Positions 11,360 to 23,050 of a stretch of 64,000 bases of DNA are shown piece by piece. This DNA is from Lactarius indigo (Eukaryota; Basidiomycota; Agaricomycetes; Russulales; Russulaceae), in NCBI GenBank assembly GCA_025766275.1, contig JAFKAC010000073.1, positions 1 to 64,000 on the forward strand, read 5' to 3'. Under the pieces are notes generated by a model, which saw only the letters and a list, made by a program, of their open reading frames with translations, made no database searches and was not told the DNA's origin. Positions within the stretch are counted from its first letter, which is position 1; the number at the start of each line of letters is the position of its first letter. Position numbers and translations under genes: made by a program.

Positions 11360-11968
11360 TCATGGTTCATAGTGTTTGGGTAACATGTCATTTTCCTTGA
11401 GTCCCTTTTCCGCCTTCTGTTGCACAATTGTTCTGATACTCATTGTCCTTTCCATCGTGATCCTTCGTGGTTCGCCCTGCAATTGGTTGGTTGGCCAATC
11501 AATTTGTGGGTTGGTTTCTCTGAACCATGGGTGTCCAAGTATCATTCGAGGATGTCCAAGTCGCGTGACGTAGAGCAGAGTCTTGTATTGCTGTTCTCCC
11601 CAGTTAATCCATACTCGACAGGTTCTTGATATACTGCTGTGTTCATTCAATGTCCCGTCCACATTGTATACAAGTCTGTCGTGGACTGTAGACATATGGA
11701 TGTTAAATCATTCAACACATTCATCGTTGATAAAATTATCAGATGCGCCAGAGTCGATCAACGTCGATATCTTTTCTGTTGTCCCAGTGACCGGAAGTTC
11801 AATGGTGAGTGTGTCGTTCGAAATGCTGTGGATGGCATTAATTGTTACAGATTCCTCTTCTTCTTTGGCATTGAGGCTAGCTTTGAGCAAGAGGTGTAAA
11901 ATCATATTTTTGCACTTGGTTGCCAACAACTCTAAAATTCCTGTCATTAACCAATCAGTAGTCAACAT
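11360..11968 (-). pseudogene. Protease region remnant of G3
   Basis: The retroviral-type aspartic protease signature LIDSGASDNFIND is present near 11735. It is followed after a stop by the RMILGHPWFRETNPQIDW motif typical of the Gypsy protease-RT linker. The frame changes near 11700. Confidence 0.75.
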
Positions 11969-12043
11969 TGTTGACTCGTGGACAGGTGGTGGGGTTACAG
12001 TGATTTTGTTAACATGAGCGGGAGCTCACTTCATCGGGCATTC

Positions 12044-12966
12044 TCAAGATATGTGCCCTGTTTTCTTGCAGCGAAAGCACAACCCTTCTTGTTGACACCG
12101 GTCTATCTTGACCAGTTCCTGAGGAGTGCGTATACGAGGAGTATATGTCTGTGTCATGTCTACTTCCATGGGTACAACTTGGTCATTTTGGGTTGTTGTC
12201 CATGGGGTTCGTGGTTGTTGGACTGGTAGTGGTGTTGTTTTTCCGATGGTTGCGATGCAATTTGTGATGGTGCGGTACCTCTGGACTTCCTCTCTTGCAG
12301 CCTGTTTCCAATCGTCCATTGTGACAGGCATTTTACTCCGTTTGAAACAGGATACTAAAAGTCCCTTCCGCAGTCCTCGTCTGAATAGGTCGACCATGCC
12401 TTTCGCAGTAGTGTCCCAGTCCACTGCCTTGGCCAATTGTTCAAATGTGGCGATGTATTCGTCTATATCATCTCCTTTCATAGTATGGGCAGTCAACTTG
12501 CATATGCATTTTGTTGACTCAGAGTGTCTGTCCAGGCATTTTTGAAGTCACTAATGAATTTGTTCCACAGAGTTTCGCTAGTCTCTGGTACCAGGTTCAT
12601 GGGGTCGTTAATCTTTGCTTCTAGTTTTTTGTCTTGACTTTGGTTCCAGCTTTCCACCGCTGGTCCATGGATTAATGTAAGAGCTAGCGCCATGCGTTGA
12701 TACAGGCTGACCATGCATTCATTCGTTCGATTGACTCTTCAAAATTGGTTGAACTTGTGTAAAAACTGCCGACTTCAGGCTCAATTTCCATCGAAGAAGT
12801 TTGGTGCAGCTCCCTGTAGTGGTCCTGTTATCGTTGCTGTCACACCACTGCTGGGATGTGCGTTCAGATCTGTAACAGTCCCTGCCTGAGGCAAAGGGCA
12901 CTGAGTTAGTCCACTGCTAAGCAGAACGGCACCTAAGTCAACTGGGTGTTCCTTGATATAGCTCAA
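12044..12966 (-). pseudogene. gag: Gag remnant of G3
   Basis: Fragments in several frames are recognisable: SYIKEHPVDLGAVLL at the start, then QRMALALTLIHGPAVESWNQ (gag capsid-type helices). These are followed by a DDIDEYIATFEQLAKAVDW segment and the zinc knuckle CFRCKKTGHIS at the C terminus near 12045. Stops and frameshifts near 12720 and 12495 break the frame. No intact product is possible. Confidence 0.75.
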
Positions 12967-12970
12967 GGTA

Positions 12971-13248
12971 ACAAGGCTTCAGAGATGAGGGCTGTGGTAG
13001 AGATGAGAGGAGATTACTGAAGGGAACTAGGCAGTGTATTGACGAAGCCAAAGCTAAGGAGATACAGGGTGTACTACAGGGTTTATATAGCTATCATCCA
13101 GGCATGCCAGCAAGGCGATATGATGCCAGCAAGGCTAATGCCAGCAACACAAGTGCCAGCAAGGCAAACGCTAGCAAAGCAAATGCCAGCAGAGCTAAGA
13201 AGCGCAAAAGAAAGAAAGAGGAAGATAGGAGAAATAGGGGGCGTTCAT
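12971..13248. other. Leader or LTR portion upstream of G3 gag, with short tandem repeats
   Basis: Read on the minus strand this stretch has a TATA-like GCTATATAAACC (near 13085) and runs into the G3 gag start, so it is probably part of the G3 5' LTR and leader. From about 13105 to 13195 there are about six imperfect copies of a GCCAGCAAGGC-like unit spaced 12-18 bp apart. The outer boundary is unclear because another LTR begins at 13249. Confidence 0.4.
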
Positions 13249-13490
13249 TGTTGATAAGTGACCCTTGCGCACTTAGCAGCTCTAACAGACCAGACTTACA
13301 GATATGGACTGCTGTAGATTAATTAGAACCGCTTTAGATTAGATTTGATCTGTACAATCTCGGACCCCTTGTAATTTCTTATCTATGACATCACTGTACC
13401 ATGACATCATGCAGACTCCTCTAGAACTGTCATTTTACTACACCTTTGTTCTCTCTTTAGATATATCCTTATTGTGATGTCACTATAATA

Positions 13491-16400
13491 CAGTGTTGGA
13501 CAGTTGCCGACTAAGGTCAAGAGTCAATGTCATCACATGTCGACTAGTCGGTGACTAGTCGCCGACTGTGGAACAACCATGACTTTTCTCATCATGTGAC
13601 AGTAGCACATTCCGGAATCTGTATTGAGTAATATCATATGATTTCTCTTATTCCATACCACAATGACTCATAGTGGCCGGTCATCTAATCGTTCTTGGGT
13701 CCGTGACTTCTTTAAGGACCACCCAAAACTTGCCCAAAAAGCACCTGAAGCATACTCGGGCACGCGGACAACCCACGACAAAGCAAAAGTATACTGCAAG
13801 CTCTGTTTGGTCAAGCACGTCAATGAGGTCCTTGAACAAGACACAAGAGCTGTTGAAGCGGGTACTCGGCAGTTTGTTCGATCCAATGATATGATCGAAC
13901 TGGAGCATGCGTAACACTATCACATCAAAATTTCTTAGCTCAATTTCTTTTCAATTAGTTTTTTCAGTTAGGCAGAATGAGGCTGGCCACGGGTGGTTAT
14001 CAGCACGTACAGAGGGGCTGGTCAATCATCTTCGACTCTGCGATCTTCAGCCCCCAGCAGTGCTTGAGAAAGCTCAGGCACATAAAGATCGTGTGTTGGG
14101 AACCACTGCAGCTGGCAAAAGGACCCGTCGCGATATGGAGGAAGAATCCGAAGATCCTGAGGCATCATCATCGCTATTCCGACAATGCAGCATATCACCG
14201 TATCCAGGTCAACTACCTGCGTTCCATGTTCAAACACCTTCTGAGACCTTCCAGTCCCCGTACACCCTCTCGGTCGTATCAAGGGGATCTTATTCTGATT
14301 TTGAATGAGAGCCCTCTGTTGCCTCCTCTATCTCCACCTCATCGTCTAGCCGCGGTGCCTCTCCCTTCAACTTCCCGCAAATCCCATCTCAATCTCAATC
14401 TCAATCTCGACGCGGCGCGTCTCGTCCCTCTTCACTTAACCCTCAAGCACTCGCTGAACCGACCTGGTCAGACATACAACAGGCGCGCTTTGAGGAACGA
14501 ATCACACGCATCACTGCAGTGGCGGGATTTCCGCTCTCGTGGGTGGAAAACCCAGAGTGGCTGGATTTTTGCAACGACTTTGTTCCGCAGGCCAAGTCGC
14601 CAAGTCGAAAAGTTCTTACCAAACGTCTTCTGCCGCGAACACTCAACGAATTACAACAGAAGGCAAAGCAACAGGTAAGTGGCAAGAACGCAACTGCCTC
14701 GTGCGATGGCTGGACAGGCGAAAATTTCCATCATTACATCGTGTTTATGATCATGGTTGATAAGAAGGTATGGCGCTTTTATTACGACGAGCACACTGTA
14801 TCTGACTAGAACTAGGTCCATACAGTGAATGTTCATGACGCGTCTAATGAAAAAAGACGGCCAACAATCTATATAATCTAATGGTGGAAGTACTCGAGCG
14901 TCTTCAGTCAGAATGGAAGGTCACTGTTGTCGCGTTCACGACAGATGCATCTGGCGAATCTCGAAAAGCACGAAAGCTACTACTTGCGCGTTTTCCACAC
15001 CTTGTATGCCCTGACTGTTTTGCGCACCAGGTTTGACTTTTTATTTATTTATATTCTTCGTTATACTGACACAATCGTTTCAAAGGTGAACCTCATTGTC
15101 GGGGACTACTTCAAGGCCGAGTCGATATATGTCAAGCATAGCAAGATGGCCTCAGATCTCATCAGCTGGCTACGCAGCAAGACGTACGTCCTTGCCCACC
15201 TTCGGGAGATTCAGACGCAAAACGGACAGCCACCGCTTACTGTGATTCGCGTGGTCTTAACAAGGTGGACAGCACACTACCTCGCCTTCAAGCGTCTGCT
15301 CGAGCTCGAGCTCCCTCTCCGAACCCTCATTACTCAAGACGCAATGGCTTCATCCGATCAACAGGTCTTCATCTCTCCGGGCTTGACAGCAGCAAATAAA
15401 CGAAAGGCGCGTGAAATGAAAGCAGTCATTGAGGACAGCACTTTCTGGCACTCATTAGCTCGGTACGTCAATCCGAGATCAGTGGTATCGGTCTATATTT
15501 TTTGATACAGCCTCAAGACGCATCTTGAACCCCTTGCGAGAGCCGCAAATGTGGCCCAAGCGGCATTCTGTCGTTTGGATCAGATCTTGCTCACATTTGG
15601 CTCCCTCAGCATATATTATCGCGAAATCATGGATCAAGACCCCGACAATGCCATCGGATGTACAGCTATTCTCGACAGCATCGAGAAGCGGTGGGTGAAA
15701 GCAGACCAGGACATCTTCATTGCAGCCGTTCTTTTAAATCCATTTGTCAAAACTGCCACCTTTTCTCTTCGAGTTTCGTTCCTCACACGAGCTGGTGTGT
15801 TTACGCTGCTGAAGCGTTTATATCAACGCTTCTTCTCCATCACCGAGTCCCCCGACCAGCTGTCTGCCAATATAAACACACTCTTCACAAACATCCAGGA
15901 CTACTTCAGCGAGCATGGCGGCAACTTGGCAGTGTATGCTGGTCCCATCAAAGATAGGGCGCAGGCTAATGGCGTGTCCCCCGGATCCGGTTGAGCTATA
16001 TGAGGGAATGGTTCCCATCACTGCTGGCTCCCCCCCCAACACCACTCTTTAAGCTCGCACTTCACATCTTGTCCATTTGTCCTAATTCTGCCTCATGCGA
16101 GCGGTTGTTCAGCATCTTCGGCAACACTCTCACAAAGCTCAGGAATCATCTAGGAAAGTCCACCCTCACCTCACTTGCGGAACTGAAAATGCACATATGC
16201 GATGAACACATGCGCAACGGCGATACCAAACAGCGGCTGAAGCGCTTCTACGGGACCACATCATGAGCAAGTCCCTCCTCAGGTCAACTGGAGTCCCTCC
16301 TCACCCCGCCGCTGCTGGACGATGAAGCAGGAGACATTGCAATGGATATTGATCCCGTGTTGCAGCAGTTGTCGGATGGTGAGACTGACGATTTTAATCG

Positions 16401-16840
16401 CATTACAGAGTCTTTCGGCAGGCAATCAGACTACGACAATGACGACAGGGACGGACAAATGCCGTCAACCATTTCAATTACGATTGTCAACCTTTTTAAC
16501 CACACAGAAAAAAATTGGATATCATTACATGAACGCAGCACATCTCGGAGCCTAAACGAGGAACTGGAGCTCTATGAGCTCCTCAACTTGGACCCAGCAG
16601 GAGTGGAAGGTGTTGACATAGAGATTGATCACGCTCTGGATAGTATATTCGTTGTCTAGTATGCACGCGCGACACGACTTCGTTTTTTATGCATACAAAT
16701 TAATTGTCGAATTGGGTGACACCGATTACCTCACTAACTGATGTAGGCATGGGAACAGTCACGGTCATTTGTGGTCACTGACCCCATGGTCAGATGACTT
16801 TCCTGACTCTCACGACTAGTCACTGACTGGCACAACACTG
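13491..16840 (+). mobile_element. hAT-superfamily DNA transposon, near complete
   Basis: The 3350-bp element starts CAGTGTTG and ends with the inverted CAACACTG. It is flanked by the 8-bp duplication CTATAATA (13483-13490 and 16841-16848). Subterminal GACTAGTC palindromes occur near both ends (13542, 13554 and about 16813). The internal gene encodes a hAT transposase. It inserted into LTR copy A. Confidence 0.95.
13663..16659 (+). pseudogene. hAT transposase with BED-type finger and hATC domain
   Basis: This multi-exon gene encodes the enzyme that cuts and pastes hAT elements. The start at 13663 (MTHSGRSSNRSWVRDFF) leads into a BED-like zinc finger (CKLC...VNHLRLC, split by an intron near 13915). 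Next come VENPEWLDFCNDFVPQ, SCDGWTGENFHHYIVF, the core (VIRVVLTRWTAHYLAFKRLL) and the hAT dimerisation domain (ICPNSASCERLFSIFGNTLT near 16075-16125). An acidic tail ends at 16659 (ELELYELLNLD...). The frame slips at a run of eight C at 16030-16037, just before the hATC domain. This suggests a recent single-base break, although sequencing error in a homopolymer is possible. Confidence 0.8.
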
Positions 16841-16909
16841 CTATAATATCATCTTAGTCTGGACTCTTATTGTTTTCACGCTTCTTGTTCCCCATCTGTA
16901 CATTCCTTT

Positions 16910-17429
16910 TGTCACGTTTCGGCTTGTATGGACTGTACGACTTGGGACCCTTACTGTACCGGTTGCAACTACAGCGGTAAGGTAGATTAGTTGCGGACTT
17001 ACGATAGGCGATACGAGTACGATAGGAGATTGCGCGCTGATTGCTGACTGAGGACTACGCCACCGATACTAGTACTGGTAGTACTAGGGTTTGAGATACT
17101 TACACGATACGTTGGATGCTACCTACAGTGACTCATAGCAGCACTTCTAAGCCTGCTGGCTTGTGTATTTAAGACGTCTTGCGAAGACCAAGATACGCCA
17201 TCTTGGTCTTCTTGAATCGTCACTTCTATTCTCTTTCTCTCTCTCACTTCGCCTCTAAGGTTGTCCGACTTCGCTCGTGACCAGAATACTGCAACTTGCC
17301 GGTGTGCCTTCGCGCATTCACTAAGGCAGGGACTTAGACCTCCGCGTCTTTAAGTTAGGAAACCAATATCGCTAAGTTGTTACTGCCAACTTCGTGCTCT
17401 AGTCGAGCTAACATCGTGACGGCGTTACA
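16910..17429 (+). repeat. Solo LTR of the G1 family
   Basis: This 520-bp repeat (TGTCACG...GTTACA) matches the G1 LTR in reverse orientation, including the AAGACCAAGAT/ATCTTGGTCTT inverted repeat. It is flanked by the 5-bp duplication CCTTT (16905-16909 and 17430-17434). No internal region is present, as expected after LTR-LTR recombination. Confidence 0.92.
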
Positions 17430-17750
17430 CCTTTTGTCCACATGTAGAACAATGTCCCTTGTACTCTGTGACCCTATGTTACATCCTTGTAGTAGTGTCA
17501 CACCTGTAAACAGTATAAGTAGTGTACCATGTATGCTCCTGGTCCACATCAGTTCTCAACTGCTTGTGTGCCAGGTATGTCTCTTCCTCTCACTTGTAAC
17601 ATCAGTTCTCAACTGCTTGTGTGCCAGACCCTTTGCTTCAACTGCAACTCCCTGTCTCACCTCTGCTTCCAGCATCCCTGCATATCTCACCACAGTCTCC
17701 TTTGTCACTGTGAGTATGCTCTTTGTGTTTGCTGTTCATCATTCATGACA

Positions 17751-18389
17751 TTACCCCCGTTCTAAGGGGTGACTTCCACGTCACCCAGTCGAATGGCATC
17801 CAGATGCATGTCATGGAATGTTTGTACGAGGTCAGGGGCTGTGGAGAACTCACTGTCACTCGACAGCGAGGGATATGGTTGAAGATGACAGCAGGCGAGG
17901 TAGAGACGGAGAGAGCATAGAAGGGGGCGAAGAGGAGGCGTCTTGGCTCAAAGGAAGTAGTGGCGCACAAGGGTGGGGCACTCGAAGGAACTAAGAGGCA
18001 AGAGGGAAGATGTCACAAGTGGACAGTCTGAGGGACTGTCTGATAGATTGCGCTAGCTTATATACTACAGGGGGTGGTCTGTGCATAGGTTTAGGGCAGG
18101 CTTAGGGCCTGTCCATGAGTGCTGCGCAATACTGCAGATTGGAACATTCCAGAGACAAGTTATTAATACTATCCAATCAGAATAAAGGATAAGCCTGGTA
18201 CAACTGCGCCGCAGTTGATGATGCCATATTGCACCATAGTGGCGTGATTCCGCAGCAGCTGCAGGACCTGTGATTAGAACACATGTTCCTTGTGACTTGG
18301 TTGATTATCTTCGTTGATCGGTAAACAATCAACTGTTGATTGATACACGTGCACATGCACATGTGACTTGGAAAGACAGAGTAGTCACA
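17751..18389 (-). other. Internal or flanking remnant between two inverted family-X LTRs
   Basis: Read on the minus strand this ends in TTAGAACGGGGGGTAA, a polypurine tract abutting LTR copy A, so its last part should be the 3' end of the copy A element. Farther upstream a TATA-like GTATATAAGC (near 18060) suggests another promoter or LTR. No coding motif is recognised. Confidence 0.4.
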
Positions 18390-19530
18390 TGACACATTGT
18401 TACGGTACGGACTTAATGACTCATTACGCACGACTCATGACCGGTTATGACTACGGTCCGGTATCAGCATTAGTCATGGACTCTTACATCGTATCAGTCA
18501 GCATAGTAGTTCGCATGTGATTGTGACTCATGTATGACTCATTCCTAGGATAGCGGTACTAGGGTTCGAGCTAGTTACGCTATTGGTTACCTATTGTTCT
18601 AGCGGCGCTTTAAAGCCCGCGCGTATCTGTATAAGTAGTAGACTCGGAAGACCAAGAGTCCCCATCTTGGTCTTCTTCAATCCACCACCTGATTCGTCTC
18701 TTGTCTGCCTTAGTCCTAGACTAAGAGTGCTTCCACTTGTATCCATCAAGGGATACTCCCTGTTACCTTTTTGCTGCAGCGTGTGCCAGTGTGCCCCTGT
18801 TCAGCCTGCGCTGGGTTAACACGTGTTCCCCATCCGCCTAACCTCCGCTAAGTCGATTACGCCCTTTACGAGTCCAAGTCGGACTAACGCCGGTGGAGCG
18901 TAACACACATCACGTTGATGAACAGCAAGATGGAACCTATACTCACAGTGGGACAAAGTACTGTGGTGAGATAGAGGTAGCAACTGGTAAGCAGCAGAGG
19001 GGAAGTCTTGCAGGTGAAGCAGAAGTAAAGTCTGGCACACAACAGTGAGGAACTGATCATACATTGGAGAGGAGAAGACATACCTGGCACACAACAGTGA
19101 GGAACTGATGTGGACCAGGAGCGTACAAGCCTTACTACTTATACTATACAGGAGGGTGACACTACTACAAGGTGAGTAACAGGGTGTCACAGAATACAAG
19201 GGATGCATTGTTCTACATCAGGACAAAGGAGTGTGTGTAAAGGGAACAAGGCGTACAAGAACAAGGAAAGTCCAGACCAAATGATATCATAGTGACATCA
19301 TAATAAACATAGTGCTAAAAGGAGAACAAGGGACGGAGTACAATGAAGAGTCCAGAGTAGTCTACACAATGTCATTGTACAGTGATGTCATACATGACGC
19401 AATGATAAGCGCTAGATTGTACAGATCAGAAGTAAGCAATCTACATGTCCATTTAATCTAATCTAAAGCAGTCCATGCTGCAAGTCCGGTCCGTACGAGC
19501 TGCTAAGTGTGCAAGGGTCACTTATCAACA
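18390..19530 (+). repeat. LTR of family X, copy B, split by a solo LTR
   Basis: In the opposite orientation to copy A it reads TGACACATC...GATGAACAGC... and ends CTTATCAACA. About 628 bp remain after removing the solo LTR 18398-18905 and one copy of its duplication. I could not find a matching target duplication for copy B, so its exact left end is less sure. Confidence 0.6.
18398..18905 (+). repeat. Solo LTR of the G6 family
   Basis: This 508-bp repeat begins TGTTACGGTACGGAC and ends GGAGCGTAACA, colinear with the 501-bp LTRs of the element at 41826-49635 but clearly diverged. It is flanked by the 5-bp duplication CACAT (18393-18397 and 18906-18910). Confidence 0.93.
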
Positions 19531-19588
19531 CACGTGACCGTCGGAGAGCGAAGTTCAAACTCCGATTTCGGATTTCCCCTTTAGGCAG

Positions 19589-20160
19589 TTGATGACACAA
19601 GCCCGGTCCGGTCCGGTCTGGTCTTTAGGCGCCTTGAGTCATGACCAGGTTTATAGGTTCATGACCTTCACTATAATGAGGAGTCTAATCCTCAGGGTGA
19701 CAAGACTGATGATTCTTTGGATGAATCATCTGTCCATGATGAGCCATCTGACCATTCATGGGCTGTGGAATCTCCTCCACTTCATGGGTCTCAGGATGAA
19801 ACTGATCCTGGTGAGTATGGCTGCTATCATGGTGTTTTTCATTTATTCATGATATATGTTTAGGGAATGACGGAACACCCGACTCTCCAGGATATAAATC
19901 TTCAAATATCAATAGATCATCATCATCAGGTTTGTACCTCGTCCATATCCCATCACAGCTACCCAGATATACTAGCATCCCAACTTTCAGATATAGCAGG
20001 TCCATCAGATACACACCATGTGCAGGAAATGAAGGAACTCAATACTAGCCCACTTATAGAGAAAAGGAAACGATTTATCAAGGTGTCAGAGAAGATCAAG
20101 TGAGTACTTTCAATGCAATAGTTTCCCAGCCATTAATCCCGCTTTTCTAATCATTCTCCA
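19589..20160 (+). other. Exon-like fragments of unknown origin
   Basis: An acidic, Ser-rich open stretch (DDSLDESSVHDEPSDHSW, about 19706-19811) ends at a GTGAGT donor. A second piece, PLIEKRKRFIKVSEKIK (about 20050-20100), also ends at a GTGAGT donor, with a possible acceptor at 20160. The frames do not join into a gene that I recognise. It may be a leftover of the 5' part of the Plavaka gene downstream or of a host gene. Confidence 0.25.
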
Positions 20161-20679
20161 GGAATTTGGACACTGGCAGGGGTGCAGCAAAAGTTCATCC
20201 TAGCTATCTAGCCAGGTAGTCTATATGTACATTTCCATACTGGAATATCTGCACATGCTTTCCACTTACTACTTAATATTCTCCTGTACTAATCTATCAT
20301 TTGTTGACCAATAGTATGTGCATATGAGCTTCGGGATATCCGCACTTCCACAACCATATTCAAGTCCGGTAAATACCTGCAATGTCTATAGAGATCTTAC
20401 GGGGTTAAACCACCAATTGAAAGATTGGGGACCCATTTATATCTCTACACATCCAATTAGGAAGTCCTGTCGTATATCCTTATGAGGTCCCTATCCTGTA
20501 TTCACCTTATTTACTCCCCTGTATTTCCTTTCACCAACACCCACTAGCCTGCATTTGTATGTATTCACAAGCGGGAACTCCGCTCTAGCTCACTGTGCCT
20601 TGACTCTGTCTGTTGTCTCTGACACTTATAAGCAGTCACCACATACTTGTGATCAAATATTCCATTCTGCTCATTTTAT

Positions 20680-21380
20680 TGAATATAGATGACCTCTGGA
20701 TACTCCACATAGACTAGTAGCCTCTATGACCTCAATGCATTTCCATTGTATTTATGAAGTCCGTTGGAGATCCCCGACTATTTCCGACCCACCTATCGTC
20801 AGTTACACTATCAATTATCAGAGTTGTCATGATTGGTATATTATTATTAGACAACCTCTGAATAGACTACATAGTAGCCTGTATGATCTCTGTTCATTTA
20901 TATTTTACTTATGATGACCCTCAGAGATCCCCAACTATCTCCGACCCACCTGTTGTCAATTAGACTATCAATTATAGCGGGTGTCCCGATTGGTATATTA
21001 TTATTAGATATTCTCCCTAATATGCATAGACTATCAATTGACATTCACCTGTGATCAGACACTCCTTATGTATTCTGTTTCACTTGTATTCATTTGATGT
21101 GCTTGCACATATCTGAGTGGATGGTCTTATATGCCTGAGTCTTGCTCCTTTGATTGATTACACATCACCTTTGGATACTACACATATAATAGCCACCTCT
21201 AAGCCTTTCTATTCTGTGTTCGAGTAACTCATCAATCCCCAACTATTCCCGACTATCTCCGACCCAGCCGACGTCGGTTGGAGTATCAATTATGGCGGAA
21301 TCTCCGCCGTCGGCCAGCGCCGGCTGAGTATGAACTATTAAAGAATCTCACCGTCGGTTGGGGGTATCAATTACATAAGC
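20680..21380. repeat. Diverged tandem repeats upstream of the Plavaka remnant
   Basis: A block containing GAGATCCCC(G/A)ACTAT(T/C)TCCGACCCAC, ACTATCAATTAT and GATTGGTATATTATTATTAG recurs with a period near 157 bp (20767 and 20924). Partial copies lie near 21237 and 21350 (GTCGGTTGG...TATCAATTA). No coding potential is seen. Subterminal arrays of this kind are common in CACTA-group elements, which fits the neighbour, but the link is inferred. Confidence 0.6.
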
Positions 21381-21429
21381 CACCGCTGATCATTATGTGA
21401 CTCAAACCCATTTCTTAGCCGTTCACTAA

Positions 21430-23050
21430 TGACTTTCCACATGCCAATATCCATGAAAGTCTCTTGCCAGATTTACTGCATCAAATCATCAAGGGATCGT
21501 TCAAGGATCACCTCATCAAGTGGACATGCAAGTATATTGCGGCAATATACACTAAGTCTCGCGCTGCCAAGATCCTGGACGACATTGATAGAAGGTGGGT
21601 AGGTATGTACTACAATATCGTAATATGACCCTACAACTTTCGCATAGGATCGCAATGACCCCACCATTTCCTGGGCTATGTAGATTCAAGCATGGTCGAC
21701 GGTTTAAACAATGGACGGGAGACGATTCGAAGGCGTTGATGAAGGTGAGTATGCCGATCGGGTCGATGTTTGGGCATCCGAGTCTTTGATTTCGCTAATG
21801 CAATGCAAGGTCTACATACCCGCTATTGCAGAATATGTGCCTCCGCAATTAGTGCAGTGTCTCTCCGCATTCTTGGACTTCTGCTATCTTGTATGCCGCT
21901 GTGAAATTGGTGAGTCTGATCTGACCGCCATCAGAAAGGCACTACGGACATTTCACGCAACCTGTGAGATTTTCCGTACGTCCGGTGTCCGCCCCAAGGG
22001 ATTCAATCTCCCATGCCAGCACTCCATGGTGCATTACATGCACCTGATTCAAGAATTCGGCGCACCGAATGGGTTATGCTCTTCGATCATTGAGTCTCGG
22101 CACATCACTGCAGTGAAGAAACCGTGGCGACACTCAAATCGTTACGAGCCACTTGGGCAGATGTTGCTGATGAACCAGCAACTTGACAAGCTCTTGTCTG
22201 CTCATGTCAATTTCATAGCACACGGGATGTTATCTGAAGAGCGAATGCCAAGCCCAGTCACAAGGCCTGCCAGTAACAATGACAAAGACGCCGATGGTGC
22301 TATCAACAGCGATATCGAAGGGGAGGTGGTTCTTGCCGTTCGCCCACGTAAGTCCTCTCTTTTCAATTCTCGTGACAGGTAACTCATGTCGCAGAGTCCG
22401 GGTATCCCACTGATCTTGCATCCCTGGCTGAACACATTCACACACCCAACCTGCCACTACTCATGCAGCAATTCCTCTTTGACCAGCTCAACCCCGATGA
22501 ACCACCTGCAGTACAGCAGCCTTGGGTAGTCCTTCCCAACATCCAATCGAAGGTGTTGGTGTTCCATTCTGCACGTGCCATATTCTATGCGCCAAGCGAC
22601 GTTTCGGGTTCACATGGCATGCACTGCCAAATAATTTGGTCCATGCCTTCTTGGTGTCAGAAGGAAGCACGATACGATTGTGTCCTGATCGTAGAAGATC
22701 AGGGCCAGCCAGGAATGTGGGGAATGATCGTTGGGCGCGTTCGTACATTTTTCTCTTTTACGTACAATGAAACTGTTTACCCTTGCGCCCTCATTGATCG
22801 CTTTAAACGTGTAGGCCGGGGTCCCGATCCTGTTACAGGGATGTGGAGAGTTCAGCCAGAGTTTATTGGCTCGCAGCATGCTCAGTGTGTGGTACACATC
22901 GAGACAATCTTGTGTAACGTTCACCTGATACCGGTTTTTGGTTCAGGGTCCATTCCCCATCAGCTTCATTATTCCAACTCACTAGACTTGTTTTCAATGT
23001 ACTACGTTAATAAATATGCAGACCATCACTCGTTTGAGGTGGTGGTCTAG
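21430..23050 (+). pseudogene. Plavaka-type (CACTA group) transposase, 3' half
   Basis: Four exon-like segments (about 21430-21595, 21649-21744, 21810-22347 and 22395-23050) join in frame across short GT-AG introns. The joined frame carries HQIIKGSFKDHLIKW, FKQWTGDDSKALMKVYIPAI, DFCYLVCRCEIGE, NLPCQHSMVHYMHLIQEFGA and APNGLCSSIIESRH. Its end, YYVNKYADHHSFEVVV-stop, matches the typical end of basidiomycete Plavaka proteins as I remember them. The N-terminal half and the element ends are not found upstream, so I call it truncated. The visible part has no stop within exons. Confidence 0.7.

Larger units (their letters stand above)
8710..12970 (-). mobile_element. Decayed Ty3/Gypsy element of another family (G3)
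   Basis: On the minus strand, gag (12966-12044), protease (11968-11360), RT/RNase H (11293-10188) and integrase (about 9968-8710) succeed one another in Ty3/Gypsy order. All are interrupted by stops and frameshifts. The motifs differ from those of G1, G5 and G6 (for example the knuckle CFRCKKTGHIS), so this is a separate, older family. The left end stops where the G2 LTR begins, before any chromodomain or 3' LTR, which may lie left of the window. Confidence 0.85.
13249..17750 (-). repeat. LTR of family X, copy A, split by two later insertions
   Basis: Three pieces (13249-13490, 16849-16909 and 17435-17750; about 620 bp in total) form one LTR once the hAT element and a solo LTR with their target duplications are removed. 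On the minus strand it begins TGTCATG right after a polypurine tract (GGGGGGTAA, 17751-17759) and ends CTTATCAACA. An inverted copy B lies at 18390-19530 and ends with the same ten bases. Both copies contain a local duplication of a CAGTT..CTCA(A)CTG..TGTGCCAG motif. Confidence 0.7.

Noticed and set aside
13105..13200. Possible CRISPR-like array of GCCAGCAAGGC units
   Set aside because: Units are too short and irregular, the spacers are parts of the same degenerate repeat, and the setting is eukaryotic.
18390..18397. Target duplication for LTR copy B
   Set aside because: The bases flanking 18390 (TCACA) and 19530 (CACGT) do not match, so no duplication is claimed.
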